Origin: a bacterium
GTDB lineage: Bacteria; Bacteroidota; Bacteroidia; Chitinophagales; Saprospiraceae
Assembly (NCBI GenBank): GCA_024742755.1
Contig: JANSXW010000032.1
Location: forward strand, 1 to 51,956
Direction of reading: 5' to 3'
DNA: 51,956 nt
Below are positions 16,701 to 28,601 of the stretch, one piece after another; within the stretch, counting starts at the first letter, position 1, and every line of letters starts with the position of its first letter. Under the pieces are notes generated by a model. The model saw only the letters and a list, made by a program, of their open reading frames with translations, searched no databases and was not told where the DNA came from. The translations under genes and the position numbers were made by a program.

Positions 16701-17158
16701 CTTTCGCCTACGGGCAGAGCGCCGGAGGTCTCATCGTTGCGGCCGCCCTTAACGAGAACCCTCAGCTGTTTGACGCAGTGATTCTGGACTATCCCTTTCT
16801 TGATGCCCTTGGCGTTTCTCTCGACAGCCTCCTGCCGCTCACCAGCCTGGAGTATCCGGAATGGGGCTACCCCAACCGGCCGGCAGACCTTCAGGCACTA
16901 CTGGCCTACTCGCCTTACCAGAACATCAAAGCGCAGGCTTATCCGCCTATTCTGATGCTTGGAGGCCTGTATGACTTGCAAACGCCCTATTGGCAAATCA
17001 TGAAGGCGGCTGCCCGGTATCGCGCGCTTCAGACCAACGACGCTCCGGTACTCTTGCACCTGGGCAGGAACTACCACCCGGGCAGCATCCCCTACCGGAC
17101 GCGGATCCGGGAGATGACTTATCAGTATTTGTTTCTTGAGCATGTCACGATAAAATAA
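13781..17158 (+). CDS. Fusion of CarboxypepD_reg-like domain, conserved middle region and S9 prolyl oligopeptidase
   Basis: The 1125-residue secreted protein has a signal peptide (residues 1-21, ending SAIGQS). A CarboxypepD_reg-like beta-sandwich follows (about 22-105: ALSVVDATSGEPLAFAHCYL, ITYVGYRDTTLKV). Next is a region of about 350 residues resembling Bacteroidota surface proteins that follow this domain (AEEIIRNAIKAIRKNY, LHTFYRESF). The C-terminal ~640 residues are a prolyl-oligopeptidase: PDPYRWMEKR start, a beta-propeller, and an alpha/beta hydrolase with catalytic Ser980 in YGQSAGG, Asp1065 in GLYDLQTP and His1099 in RNYHPGS. All three triad residues are in order. Each half normally exists as a separate protein, so the fusion is notable. 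It probably degrades peptides in the periplasm or at the surface. Confidence 0.85.
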   Translation: MSIRYFIPGILFLLAGFSAIGQSHLALSVVDATSGEPLAFAHCYLQERGTGTATDLEGKALLHFPKGGPTNDQLTITYVGYRDTTLKVQPAAQELRIRLQPKAVLLEAAEIKGQAENLSAEEIIRNAIKAIRKNYSRDAVRLHTFYRESFSEAGQLATVDEAIADIYYTPYPRRWFTRRSFRHYYNGAYEGRADNRFDNLFVLFSNPMYFKYYNTVKDQCKILGSRLSDNNSTEGLHPHVQGGPLALLSQDKVKYRSDFMDPTMHGKYAYAKSSAVMLNGHSCYTITFRPLPGEDPIFQGWHQRVKDPIFSGTLYIDIESFAVVAIRCQLSPLPRFGNYKRFHVWQVFPDRNTLAIDYEQQNGRWYLKNIKTEQFIRPGQPTSRNLSYDYLLTRQLWVQGVEPNAPPFDEADEQLLHDQRNARLSTFPFEYKDKLWKAFEQTGRYPKLTASEVQSLERKGPLHQQWGRWFVKEAMSPPAAIAQAGTLLLPNGRIVPDPYRWMEKRAGQTQAYIDAENRHFFNEYIPWKRQQFSAFRKILMTLERCDTSSSPPMQPHIYQDNRGLFLTDSSGSDPRMLLSFATDLPDGKSLQSYRPSPEYGNIAFTLSNGDAYANTGRVKIPASNEVDSLSDQLYEMQWLSENTLVYTVVNASKRAYACYAYQPQQRDRLLLFEAVDPEFELELYEVQGTVLLSCLNSNGNELFRLEEHAGRVELKRLHGTDWHSTGFYSDKDAYYLAARDTAFQSCILKTDGNTEQVLWTAPATTALDEVRATADYLLVKAIDRAVVKLYLFSKSGTLQDSLSLPELHGSVQLGEVTDYASNTCQFYFDSPNQPFTQYTINLATRQLTEKPIDCLRNPSEASYKTTLYEVPTEDGEWVPLRLSYRSDFKNLKTTKGVLLSVYGAYGAFSEANFDEYERLLMDEGYVVAQASVRGSRAKGWQWYRAGRGADKTTGISDYLDCAAYVRQKLQLPKTFAYGQSAGGLIVAAALNENPQLFDAVILDYPFLDALGVSLDSLLPLTSLEYPEWGYPNRPADLQALLAYSPYQNIKAQAYPPILMLGGLYDLQTPYWQIMKAAARYRALQTNDAPVLLHLGRNYHPGSIPYRTRIREMTYQYLFLEHVTIK

Positions 17159-17193
17159 GCCTGAAACTACTCACAAGCAGTCTTCATGTGAAA

Positions 17194-18708
17194 TTACAAC
17201 TCCACCGCTTCCCATTCCACAATACGCCGCTCGGCTGAAGAGAAGTTGATGCCTACGGCAATTTTTAACCCGGGTGCGTCTGTGTAAGGGTCGAGGTATC
17301 CTTTATCGTGAATCTGCTGAAGCGCTTCCCCTGCACTTTTATCGAGTTTGAACTCAAGCGCGTAGATGCGATCAGGCGTTTGCACCAGCGCATCGCAGCG
17401 GCCGCGGGAAGAGTGTACTTCTGAGCGAATGTAGGTCCCCAGCAAGGAGAAAATCAAAGCCACTACAGCGTGGTAAAAATGCTCCGTTTGCCCTTTCCAA
17501 TGATCGTAAGGAATTTCCGCAAAGGCGGCATTAATAATCTGAAAAGCTTCCTCTAAATCGCCTGAGCGCATCGCCTCACGCAACCGCAAGACCTTTGGCA
17601 CCGGATTCTCTGAAGGATAATCGAGGTACTCTTTCAAGAGGACTTCCTGAAGGGAATGCCGGACTTCCTGGTTTGGGTAATCCAGGGTATAGACCAAATC
17701 TTCAGGTTCGTAATGCTTTATGGTCAGGTATCCTGTTTGAAAAAGAATCGGAATGGGCTGTAAATTACGAAGGTCGAAACTGTTGAGGTCGTGCTGTGTG
17801 GCCAGCGTATCCCGCATATTGAAATAGCTGCGCTTCTTCATTTCTTTTACGAGAAAGGTCGGTGTACCCGTCTCGAACCAAAAATTCCGATACTCTCCCC
17901 CACCCCGGAAAAAACTCAGGATGGAGAAGGGGTTGTACACTTTCTCTGTGCCGCCCCAGGAATAGCCATTGTACCACCGCCGGACCTCCTTCTTATCCAC
18001 GGTTTTCAAAGGCTCAGCAAAATAGTGCTCCAGCTCTTCCTGCGTAATGCCAAGCAAGGTGCGGGCCGGGGCTACGAGTGAAAGGTTGTACAGGTTGTTG
18101 AGGTCAGAAAAGATGCTGACTTTACTGAAAGCCGAAACGCCGGTTATGAAAACGAGCTCCAAGTAAGGGTCGCTGTCCTTTAAAACCGAATAAAACCATT
18201 TCAGTGTATCCCGGTTAGCTTCTGCCTTTTCAGGTTGGTCAAGATAGTCAATGATGGGCTTGTCGTACTCGTCGATAAGTAGTACCACTTTCTTACCAAA
18301 GCGATGATGCGCCTTTTGAATGAGGTCCTGAAGAGGGTGTGCCAATTCACGATTATCCAATTCAATCCCCATGCTTTCGGCAGCTTTCTCCACGCCGTTC
18401 TGAATGGCTGCTTTGAGCTCGTTATCTTTATAGTTGAAGGAAGCAAATCGCAACCAAATGACGGGCCGGTACTCCCCTTCCCAGTCCCAGTGATTTTCAA
18501 TCCAAAGCCCCTGAAATAGCTCCTTGCTGCCTTTGCACAGCTCATGTATGGTAGAAAGCAGCAGGCTTTTGCCAAAGCGGCGGGGTCTAGATAGGAAAAA
18601 GTATTTTCCCCCTGTGATAATCCTATGAAGATGCTTAGTCTTATCCACATAAACATAGCCGCCTTCCCGCAGCTCCCGAAAATCCTGTATGCCAATTGGA
18701 TACTTCAT
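17194..18708 (-). CDS. AAA-ATPase-like protein with C-terminal PD-(D/E)XK nuclease-type domain (DUF1703 family)
   Basis: The 504-residue protein starts YPIGIQDFRELREGGYVYVDKT, the standard opening of the AAA-ATPase_like family. Walker A is RPRRFGKSLLL, Walker B is KKVVLLIDEYDKP, and the sensor region is LELVFITGVSAFSKVSIFS. The C-terminal part (residues about 400-500) has SSRGRCDALVQTPDRIYALEFKLDK, the D...ExK core of a PD-(D/E)XK nuclease fold. These genes occur in many copies in Bacteroidota and some other genomes and have no firmly assigned role. It converges with the S9 fusion gene and is divergent from the thioredoxin-like gene. Confidence 0.9.
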   Translation of the reverse strand: MKYPIGIQDFRELREGGYVYVDKTKHLHRIITGGKYFFLSRPRRFGKSLLLSTIHELCKGSKELFQGLWIENHWDWEGEYRPVIWLRFASFNYKDNELKAAIQNGVEKAAESMGIELDNRELAHPLQDLIQKAHHRFGKKVVLLIDEYDKPIIDYLDQPEKAEANRDTLKWFYSVLKDSDPYLELVFITGVSAFSKVSIFSDLNNLYNLSLVAPARTLLGITQEELEHYFAEPLKTVDKKEVRRWYNGYSWGGTEKVYNPFSILSFFRGGGEYRNFWFETGTPTFLVKEMKKRSYFNMRDTLATQHDLNSFDLRNLQPIPILFQTGYLTIKHYEPEDLVYTLDYPNQEVRHSLQEVLLKEYLDYPSENPVPKVLRLREAMRSGDLEEAFQIINAAFAEIPYDHWKGQTEHFYHAVVALIFSLLGTYIRSEVHSSRGRCDALVQTPDRIYALEFKLDKSAGEALQQIHDKGYLDPYTDAPGLKIAVGINFSSAERRIVEWEAVEL

Positions 18709-18862
18709 ACCTCCAAAGATAGGAAATTAGTACTGCTATGGCCTATTGCCTACCCTCCAACCCAGCACAAAATTCTATCTGTTTTTCGGTTGCTACCGGA
18801 TCACAGAGGGCTGGCTTACAGGCATCGGACTTTATGGTTATTTTTAATAAAAAACCGATCTG

Positions 18863-20422
18863 ATGAAAAGATCACTAACGACGCCGCTTAAGCTAGTCTT
18901 ACTCTATCTTGTAGCCACCAACCACACTACCGCACAAGTCACTATCACCGGGCAATTGCCGAAGGACTATCCATATGAACAGCTCCTGTATACTGATGCA
19001 GGGGAATTAGAGTTGCCCCGGGATTACGATACGCTTTCGTTGGAGGCACAGTCCTTTAAACTCAGCATACCCGCTGACAAGATACGAGCCGTAACCATAG
19101 GGCTGCCGCAGGAATACACCGCCCAAACGGTTCAGTATCACACGTTCTATATTCAGCCGGGTGATCAGCTTCAACTCGATTTTCAGTATGCCTCCGGTAC
19201 CCGGGAGCTTGTAATGCAGGTCCAGGGCCCTAATGCAGCCGGCTACGAAGCCTGGGCGGCCTTCAACCGGCAGTACTCCCCTCCGATCCGGTATTTGCAG
19301 CCGTTTTATGACCTTCAACCTACACTTCCAAATCTGCCAGATACCATCATTGCTAAAATTGAATCCATCCTTCACCCTTATGACAGTTTGCTGCGTACAG
19401 GTGAGATCGATACCGCTTTTCACGCAATTGTGAGCGCCCACTTCCGGGAGCAAATCTGCCAAAGCCTGATTAACAGGCTTTACCATGGCCGGTGGGGGGC
19501 GTCTGATGAGGCGCTTACTCCGCAACAAAAAATCAAACTTGCCGAACAGCTCAACCACTACGGAAGGCCCGCAGAAGCTTCCCCTTTTCGGGATGCGACT
19601 TTCGCGTTTCGCCGTATCGACTGGCTTCGCTACGAACGGCTCCGGGCACTGAGGGCTGAACAATATGGAGATCTGCCAGATACCACTGTGGAAGTAAATG
19701 GGCAGCACTTTTACATTCCTGCGAAATATGCGTCTGCTCTTTTGGAATCCAATGATACGTTGCGCGAGTTTTTGCTGGCCCGCTACCTGCATTTTTCCTA
19801 CTCCTCGCTGATTGGCCCGGAATTTGACCGTACACGGGAGCCTGTGTTGGCTTACTTCAAGACTATCTACCCGTCGAGCCGCTACTTGCAGCCCTTATCT
19901 GCTGCCCGCAATAAGAACCCGGTTCGCTACGCCGAAATCGTTCAGGAATCAGAACCCCAACCGCCTCCGCCCCACGATCAGCCCTGGCGCACAGGTATCA
20001 TAGACGATATTGGCAGGATGAATGATTTCACTTTTGCAAGTCAGGGTGTCGACCTGAAACTGGGCAAGTACTACATCGACCTCTGGGCCACCTGGTGCCA
20101 GCCTTGTCTGCAAGGTTTTGCCAATAACAAAGCTGCCGATAGCCTGCTCAATGCCAACGGGTACAACCGATTGTACATTTCAATTGATGATCCGGATTAT
20201 CATTATCTGCGATGGGTGGAAACAATTGAACGCTATCAGCTCAATGGGCGTCATGTGCTGGCGGGTAAAGTACTGCGAAAATGGATTGCTGAACAGTTCT
20301 TTGGTGGAGGGCCGGTTGTGCTCCCCCGGCACCTGCTGCTGATCGATGGGCAGGTTGTGGAGCCCTATGCCCCTGGGCCAACAGATTTAAAAGCGCTGGA
20401 GGAGAAGCTGAAAGGGGGCTAA
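18863..20422 (+). CDS. Thioredoxin-like (TlpA-family) exported protein
   Basis: The 519-residue protein has a signal peptide (about residues 1-25, ending TTAQ), a beta-rich N-terminal region and a helical middle (residues about 150-370). The C-terminal thioredoxin fold (about 390-519) carries the active site ATWCQPC and the segment YNRLYISIDDPD. The cis-Pro position is probably in the LPRHLLLIDG segment. This matches the Bacteroidota TlpA/AhpC-type oxidoreductases with long N-terminal extensions, acting in the periplasm as disulfide reductases. The gene is monocistronic, with a divergent ATPase gene upstream and the convergent toxin gene downstream. Confidence 0.85.
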   Translation: MKRSLTTPLKLVLLYLVATNHTTAQVTITGQLPKDYPYEQLLYTDAGELELPRDYDTLSLEAQSFKLSIPADKIRAVTIGLPQEYTAQTVQYHTFYIQPGDQLQLDFQYASGTRELVMQVQGPNAAGYEAWAAFNRQYSPPIRYLQPFYDLQPTLPNLPDTIIAKIESILHPYDSLLRTGEIDTAFHAIVSAHFREQICQSLINRLYHGRWGASDEALTPQQKIKLAEQLNHYGRPAEASPFRDATFAFRRIDWLRYERLRALRAEQYGDLPDTTVEVNGQHFYIPAKYASALLESNDTLREFLLARYLHFSYSSLIGPEFDRTREPVLAYFKTIYPSSRYLQPLSAARNKNPVRYAEIVQESEPQPPPPHDQPWRTGIIDDIGRMNDFTFASQGVDLKLGKYYIDLWATWCQPCLQGFANNKAADSLLNANGYNRLYISIDDPDYHYLRWVETIERYQLNGRHVLAGKVLRKWIAEQFFGGGPVVLPRHLLLIDGQVVEPYAPGPTDLKALEEKLKGG

Positions 20423-20485
20423 AATTGCAGTAGAAAGAGACACTAGAGCTGACCAGTTCCAACCAACATACCAATTTGGATGGAA

Positions 20486-20896
20486 TCATAATTCATCGAT
20501 AAACAAACAATTAATTTCATTAATTTTTTTCCATTTTAGATCATTCGTTAAAACTTTATCGCAGTCTTCTTCTATAGCAACACCCAATTGAATCGCATCC
20601 ATTCCTTTCAAAAATTTATACCGTGCTCGCAATTCGTATGCCTTTTGAGCGTGCGTCTTTTTTACAGCCAGCATTTCCACACCTGACTTTTCTAAAAACC
20701 TATCAAATTTACCTACTAATTCAAGCTTTCCTTCACTACATGGTTTCACCCCAAACTCAGAATACGTAATAACGCTAGTTAGCATTTCACTGCCATTCGT
20801 ATATGAATCTGAGAAGAATCGGGCTATTCGACTTAAGTATTTAGGATTCCCCTCGATGAAATAAATGAATGGCGCGGTATCGATGAATATTTTCAT
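20486..20896 (-). CDS. PIN-domain ribonuclease toxin (VapC-like)
   Basis: The 136-residue protein starts MKIFIDTAPFIYFIEGNPKY, with the first catalytic Asp in FIDT. The second acidic residue is in TYSEFGVKP, and the third in KGMDAIQLGVAIEE; NDLKW near the end supplies a possible fourth. This is the complete acidic set of a PIN-domain RNase, which cleaves tRNA or rRNA when free of antitoxin. The gene lies 24 nt downstream of the small antitoxin gene, the usual order. The DNA here is clearly more AT-rich than the neighbouring housekeeping genes, suggesting acquisition by transfer. Confidence 0.87.
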   Translation of the reverse strand: MKIFIDTAPFIYFIEGNPKYLSRIARFFSDSYTNGSEMLTSVITYSEFGVKPCSEGKLELVGKFDRFLEKSGVEMLAVKKTHAQKAYELRARYKFLKGMDAIQLGVAIEEDCDKVLTNDLKWKKINEINCLFIDEL

Positions 20897-20920
20897 ACAA
20901 GCTATTGAGTTAATTATAAA

Positions 20921-21124
20921 TCACTCTCGTTCCTCCCTAAGCCGATCCACAAATTCCTGAGCATCTGTTTTCCAAACTCCTTCTCCAATGCCTGCATACT
21001 CAGCAAGTATCGCATCTATTTTCTTTTTCCGGTCTAACCTGCTGAGCACTTCCTCCAATACTTGCTCTAGTTCGCTGTGCCCTAGTTGGCTAATTTCCTC
21101 AATTATAGTCTGTACTTTGGTCAT
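20921..21124 (-). CDS. Antitoxin partner of the PIN toxin
   Basis: The 67-residue protein (MTKVQTIIEEISQLGHSELEQVLEEVL...) is mostly helical. An N-terminal segment of the type seen in small Bacteroidota/cyanobacterial antitoxins is followed by a C-terminal part (WKTDAQEFVDRLREERE) that would wrap the toxin. It lacks a clear AbrB or ribbon-helix-helix signature, so the DNA-binding class is uncertain. Its position directly upstream of the PIN toxin, size and charge pattern support the antitoxin role, and it probably autoregulates the pair. Confidence 0.75.
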   Translation of the reverse strand: MTKVQTIIEEISQLGHSELEQVLEEVLSRLDRKKKIDAILAEYAGIGEGVWKTDAQEFVDRLREERE

Positions 21125-21391
21125 ATCTTTCAGGTTTAAGCTCTGTTAAATATACAGTAAATTTCTTCAACTTGTTCCAGTTTAGCCAATTGGGGCATCT
21201 TTAGATTTACAGCTCCGAGCAGCTCGTAAAGACAGGTGATGGCAAGAATATTGGATACTAAATTAAAACCAAGCTATAACAAAGGCTGTATTGGATATCC
21301 GGAAGATATTGACCCGGCAGTCGAACGACAATACACTATCCCCCCCAATTTCCGTACCTTTATCCTCCAAACAAAGCCAAGCTATCCGTAT

Positions 21392-24365
<2,974 letters not shown>

Positions 24366-24427
24366 TTTATGTAATTTCATTCCGCAGGGCGTTTCCTGCA
24401 CCGATTATAACAAAAAAACGAAAAACT

Positions 24428-24691
24428 ATGGGTTTAATCTACACCTTGATCATTGGGCTCATCGCCGGGGCACTTGCCAAAATGATTACGCCGCAAGATG
24501 AGAAGGGCGGCTGGATTTCTTCTATCGTGATTGGTATCATTGGCTCCTTTGTCGGCCACTTTTTAGGGGGGCTTCTCGGTATTCAAAGCACCCACTTTAT
24601 CGGCAGAATCCTGATTGCTACGGGCGGTGCTGTTCTCGTGCTGTTCATTTACCACCGTTACTTAGCGAAGGAGTTGAACCTGCCGATCTGA
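24428..24691 (+). CDS. GlsB/YeaQ/YmgE-family stress membrane protein
   Basis: The 87-residue protein has three hydrophobic segments (LIYTLIIGLIAGALAKMI, WISSIVIGIIGSFVGHFLGG, IGRILIATGGAVLVLFIYHRY) and the family motif GLIAGALAK followed by a GG-rich second helix. This is the transglycosylase-associated family, small inner-membrane proteins induced by envelope or osmotic stress, whose activity is not established. It follows ligA by 62 nt and may use its own promoter. Confidence 0.88.
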   Translation: MGLIYTLIIGLIAGALAKMITPQDEKGGWISSIVIGIIGSFVGHFLGGLLGIQSTHFIGRILIATGGAVLVLFIYHRYLAKELNLPI

Positions 24692-24763
24692 GACAACGGT
24701 AGGTTTAGACCAAGAATTGCCTGCGGACTGTTGCAGTCCTTAAACATTTATTGCACATCATTC

Positions 24764-27700
24764 ATGATACCAAGCGCTTTGAACAGCATCAATGTGAAGG
24801 TCGCCCTAAGTCTGATGAGCCTGGGGCTATCCTTGTTTTGGGCGGTCAGAGCAGAGGGGCAAACCTACCATTTTAAACAATACACAGCTAATGATGGCCT
24901 GCCCACCAATGCCGTATACGGAGGCATTCAGGACCGGGAGGGCTTCATCTGGTTTTATACCGAACACGGCATCAGTCGTTTTGACGGGCGGGAATTTCGC
25001 AATTATACGGTGAAAAACGGGTTGCCCGTGAATGATGTCTGGCACCTCGCTGAGGACAGTCAGGGGCGTATATGGCTGAATACTTTTGGGACAAAGCTTG
25101 TTGCTGTAGAGGGCGATAGCGTTAAAACCTACTACGAAAGTACGGACCCTCGTTTCCGACGTTTTGAACTTATAATAAATGAGCATGACCTGACCATTTA
25201 CGAAAGAGGTACCGAACAACTGCTCATTCCGGATGGTCAGGGAGGCGTACAGCAACTGCCAGTGCCTGAAATACTGGACAGTATTCCGGACTATCTGGTG
25301 CTGCCCTGTTCCCGGGACACTTTTTTGCAGTTTCATAAATCGTTATCTCAAATCACCCTGGTTGCCAATAATGGCTTTCGGGAGAGCTATCTCCTGGATA
25401 AGCAGGACGCTGCCACCTGGAGCCGACTGAGCTATGACCACCAGCAGAGCCGTACCTGCTGGAACAAACAACTTTTTATCTGGTCTCATCAGGACAGCCT
25501 CCTGCACTATTTTTCCCTGCAGACCGGAAGACTACAGCACTTCAACCTCAAACAGGTTTTTGGCCAGGCCCCTCATCTGCTAAGGTATCAGCAACTAAAT
25601 GGGCAACTCCAGATTCAGACGAATCTGGGGCTCTTCATCCTGGACGACCAACTGAAAGGCGTAGATACGCTAAGGTTCCAATTAACTGCGGACAGTGATA
25701 TACACCGCTCTTTCCGTGACCGGGAGGGCAACTACTGGGTGTGTACAAAGGACCGCGGCGTCCTCTTTCTCACGGCCCGTCAGCGGAATGCCAAGCTATT
25801 CACAATTGAAGACCAGTATAAAATTGGCATCACTCACATCCGAAAATCTGGTGATGGCACTATTGTAGCCGGCACCCGTAAAGGGGCCCTGCTAAGACTA
25901 AACCCGAAGGAGGAATTTCAGCTGCTGCTACCAGAACTAAAAGGGCAGCTCAACGATAGCCGGAATGTCAACGCTATTTGCTTTCGGGACGATCGGCATT
26001 TGTGGGTTGCGCGCCCGGTTTTACCGTTGGAATATATCAAACTCAATGGCCCGCAAACCATCGCGCAGCCTGTAGAGTACGAAAAGCTCCCCCTGGAGGA
26101 CCATGGCATACCTCATTATTTTGACACTCCTGCAAGGAAGCGCGCTCTGGGGCTGAGTGTCAAAGACCTCGCCTGGCATGCCCCTTCCCAAAGGCTTTGT
26201 GTTGCCCGGGGCACCCATCCCTACATCCTCCACTTCGAAGGGAAGGACAGGCCACAGCGGCTGGAACTCCTGACCAGCAAACGGACTTATGCCTGCACTT
26301 TTTCACCGGATGGCAAACTCTGGCTTGGCCACATTGACGGCCTGGCCACTCACACCGCAGAGGAGGGGTATCAGCCCGTTATGGCTCCTGAAATGATTCA
26401 GGGGCTTTACATACAGGAACTCGCCTATGACCCCAGCCATGAAACCTTATGGATAGGCTCTGATGGGGGTGGGATCATTGCGCTGTACAAAGATACCGCC
26501 TTCACCGTCAAAGGCACAGAGGGCCTAAGCATCAATGACCTTCATCTGGAAGATAAGACCCTCCTGGCCGCTACCAATCAGGGGGCTCAACTCATTAGGA
26601 TCAATCCGGATGTCATCAGTTCACAGGTCGTAAAGGCCTACGGCATCGGGGAAGGGCTGCCTTCTGTGGAGACTCAGGCCATCGCCTCAGACAGCGGGGC
26701 CATTTATGTTGGCAGTGCGATGGGGCTCGCGAAAATTTCAAAGCAGGAAGCCTACTTCAATTACCGGCATCCGCAGCTCTATTTCTCAGGAATAGAGGTA
26801 GACGAAGTGCCGCTCCCTCCGGATACCAGCTATACGATGCAGGGCGTGCCTTATCAGCTTTCGTTTTCCTTTGTAGGGTTGTCTTTTAAAAGCCTGGGCG
26901 ATATCCGCTATTTTTATCAGCTTAAAGGCGTGGACGAGCAGGTCATGCAAACCTCTGAACGGCAGGTCCGGTATACCAATCTTTCGCCTGGCAAGTATAC
27001 CTTCACGGTGCTGGCCGAAGACAACAACCAGCAGCGCAGTGAGATTCACACCGTCGATATTACGATCCATTCTAATCTTTGGCAGCAGTTTATGCCTTTG
27101 ATTATCGCTATGATGGCCGTAGCTTTTATCCTGTGGCTGCTTTACCGATGGCGGTTGCATCGGCACCGGCAGCAGGCCGAACAGGAGAATGCCATCAACC
27201 GTCAGTTCGCAGAACTTGAATTACAGGCGCTGCAGGCGCAAATGAACCCACACTTTGTGTTCAACTCCCTGAGCGCGATACAGTATTTCATTGCGGCCAA
27301 TGAGAAACAGCGGGCCGACAACTACCTTTCCAAATTTGCGATGCTCATGCGGCAGTTTTTGGAGTCTTCCAAAACCCGCTACCTCAACCTGCATCAGGAG
27401 TTGCACCTAATCCGGCTTTACATTGAGCTCGAACAGATGCGGTTCCCCAACCGGTTTGAGGCAGAAGTTACGGTAGCGCCGGATATCAATCCCTATACGA
27501 CCTTAATCCCTACCATGCTGCTGCAGCCTTTTGTGGAGAATGCCATCAACCACGGTTTGTTCCATAAGATGGCAGAGGGCAGGTTGAGCCTTAACATTGC
27601 AAAGGATAAGAACCAGGCGTTGATTTGTACGTTAGAAGATAATGGGGTAGGGCGCGCCGCAGCCAAAGGCATTCAGCAAAAAGCGGGTAAAGCTTACCGC

Positions 27701-27850
27701 TCACGCGCTATGCAAATTACGAACGAGCGCCTGCATGCCCTGCGGGTCATTGAAGGTTATGATGTGAGTATAAAGGTAACTGACCTGGAAAACGAGGATG
27801 GCTCTTCAGCAGGGACCCGGGTCAGGATCACCGTACCGGAAATTGAGTAG
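24764..27850 (+). CDS. Two-component sensor histidine kinase with N-terminal propeller (LytS-type catalytic region)
   Basis: The ATG at 24764 gives 1028 residues with a signal peptide (hydrophobic stretch ALSLMSLGLSLFWAV). Residues about 30-640 form a two-component-regulator propeller (repeats such as NDGLPTNAVYGGIQDREGFIWF and EDSQGRIWLNTFG), then a Y_Y_Y domain (about 690-770, FSFVGLSFKSLGDIRYFYQLKG). One membrane helix follows (QFMPLIIAMMAVAFILWLLY), then a coiled-coil and the His_kinase domain with the phospho-acceptor His in MNPHFVFNSL. A GHKL ATPase completes it (N-box FVENAINHGL, G-box LEDNGVGR). The sensor is periplasmic. The gene ends 7 nt before its response regulator. Confidence 0.93.
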   Translation: MIPSALNSINVKVALSLMSLGLSLFWAVRAEGQTYHFKQYTANDGLPTNAVYGGIQDREGFIWFYTEHGISRFDGREFRNYTVKNGLPVNDVWHLAEDSQGRIWLNTFGTKLVAVEGDSVKTYYESTDPRFRRFELIINEHDLTIYERGTEQLLIPDGQGGVQQLPVPEILDSIPDYLVLPCSRDTFLQFHKSLSQITLVANNGFRESYLLDKQDAATWSRLSYDHQQSRTCWNKQLFIWSHQDSLLHYFSLQTGRLQHFNLKQVFGQAPHLLRYQQLNGQLQIQTNLGLFILDDQLKGVDTLRFQLTADSDIHRSFRDREGNYWVCTKDRGVLFLTARQRNAKLFTIEDQYKIGITHIRKSGDGTIVAGTRKGALLRLNPKEEFQLLLPELKGQLNDSRNVNAICFRDDRHLWVARPVLPLEYIKLNGPQTIAQPVEYEKLPLEDHGIPHYFDTPARKRALGLSVKDLAWHAPSQRLCVARGTHPYILHFEGKDRPQRLELLTSKRTYACTFSPDGKLWLGHIDGLATHTAEEGYQPVMAPEMIQGLYIQELAYDPSHETLWIGSDGGGIIALYKDTAFTVKGTEGLSINDLHLEDKTLLAATNQGAQLIRINPDVISSQVVKAYGIGEGLPSVETQAIASDSGAIYVGSAMGLAKISKQEAYFNYRHPQLYFSGIEVDEVPLPPDTSYTMQGVPYQLSFSFVGLSFKSLGDIRYFYQLKGVDEQVMQTSERQVRYTNLSPGKYTFTVLAEDNNQQRSEIHTVDITIHSNLWQQFMPLIIAMMAVAFILWLLYRWRLHRHRQQAEQENAINRQFAELELQALQAQMNPHFVFNSLSAIQYFIAANEKQRADNYLSKFAMLMRQFLESSKTRYLNLHQELHLIRLYIELEQMRFPNRFEAEVTVAPDINPYTTLIPTMLLQPFVENAINHGLFHKMAEGRLSLNIAKDKNQALICTLEDNGVGRAAAKGIQQKAGKAYRSRAMQITNERLHALRVIEGYDVSIKVTDLENEDGSSAGTRVRITVPEIE

Positions 27851-27857
27851 TTACCCT

Positions 27858-28601
27858 ATGATTAAAGCCATAATCATTGAAGACGAAGCCCACGCGAGGC
27901 TTACGCTTAAAAGTAAACTGGAAGAGTTCTGCCCGGAGGTACATTTGCTCGGCATGGCAGACAACCCTAAGGAAGGCCGGATGCTCATCCAAACCCTAAA
28001 GCCAGAACTGGTCTTTTTGGACGTGGCCATGCCCGGTGAAAGCGGCTTTGACATGCTCAGCCAGCTCGACAACCTTGATTTCGAGATTATTTTTGTCACC
28101 GGCTTTGATAATTTCGCTATCGATGCGATTAACCTGTGCGCTATCGGCTACATCCTAAAGCCTATTCAAACCAGTGTTTTAGTTAAGACCGTACACCACG
28201 CAGCGCAACGCATCCGCCAAAAGCGAGACTACCAAAGAAATCAGGAGCTCATCCGGAACCTCCAAAAACCGGGCAGTACTTCCAACCGTATCGGCATCCC
28301 TACTGAGGAAGGGCTGGAATTCATCCCAACTTCTGACATCATCCGGTGCGAGGGGCAAAAAAAGCTCACCAAATTATTTCTCACGCCCGGCCAGGCTATG
28401 GTCAGCTCCTATAATATTGGAGAATTTGTCCGGTTGCTTGAGCCCTATGGCTTCTTCCAGACCCACCGCTCCCACCTCATCAATCTTAACCGCATTCTCC
28501 GTTACAACCGGGAAGGGCAGGTCACGATGGAAGACCAGTCTCAGGTCCCGGTTTCTAAGCGCAGGAGAGGAGAATTCCTTCAGCAGCTCACCCGCTTGTA
28601 G
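27858..28601 (+). CDS. LytTR-family response regulator
   Basis: The 247-residue protein has a receiver domain (acidic pocket E8 and D9, phospho-acceptor D55 in LVFLDVAMPG, T81 and K101 in ILKPI) and a C-terminal LytTR DNA-binding domain (about 150-245: IRCEGQKKLTKLFL, FQTHRSHLINLNRI, VPVSKRRRGEFL). The ATG at 27858 (MIKAIIIEDE) is the start; a longer frame begins inside the kinase gene. It is the partner of the adjacent kinase. Family members bind direct repeats upstream of their targets, and no such site was identified here. Confidence 0.93.
   Translation: MIKAIIIEDEAHARLTLKSKLEEFCPEVHLLGMADNPKEGRMLIQTLKPELVFLDVAMPGESGFDMLSQLDNLDFEIIFVTGFDNFAIDAINLCAIGYILKPIQTSVLVKTVHHAAQRIRQKRDYQRNQELIRNLQKPGSTSNRIGIPTEEGLEFIPTSDIIRCEGQKKLTKLFLTPGQAMVSSYNIGEFVRLLEPYGFFQTHRSHLINLNRILRYNREGQVTMEDQSQVPVSKRRRGEFLQQLTRL

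Noticed and set aside
24385..24400. Short hairpin GCAGG/CCTGC after ligA as a terminator
   Set aside because: Only 5 bp of stem and no T-run follows.
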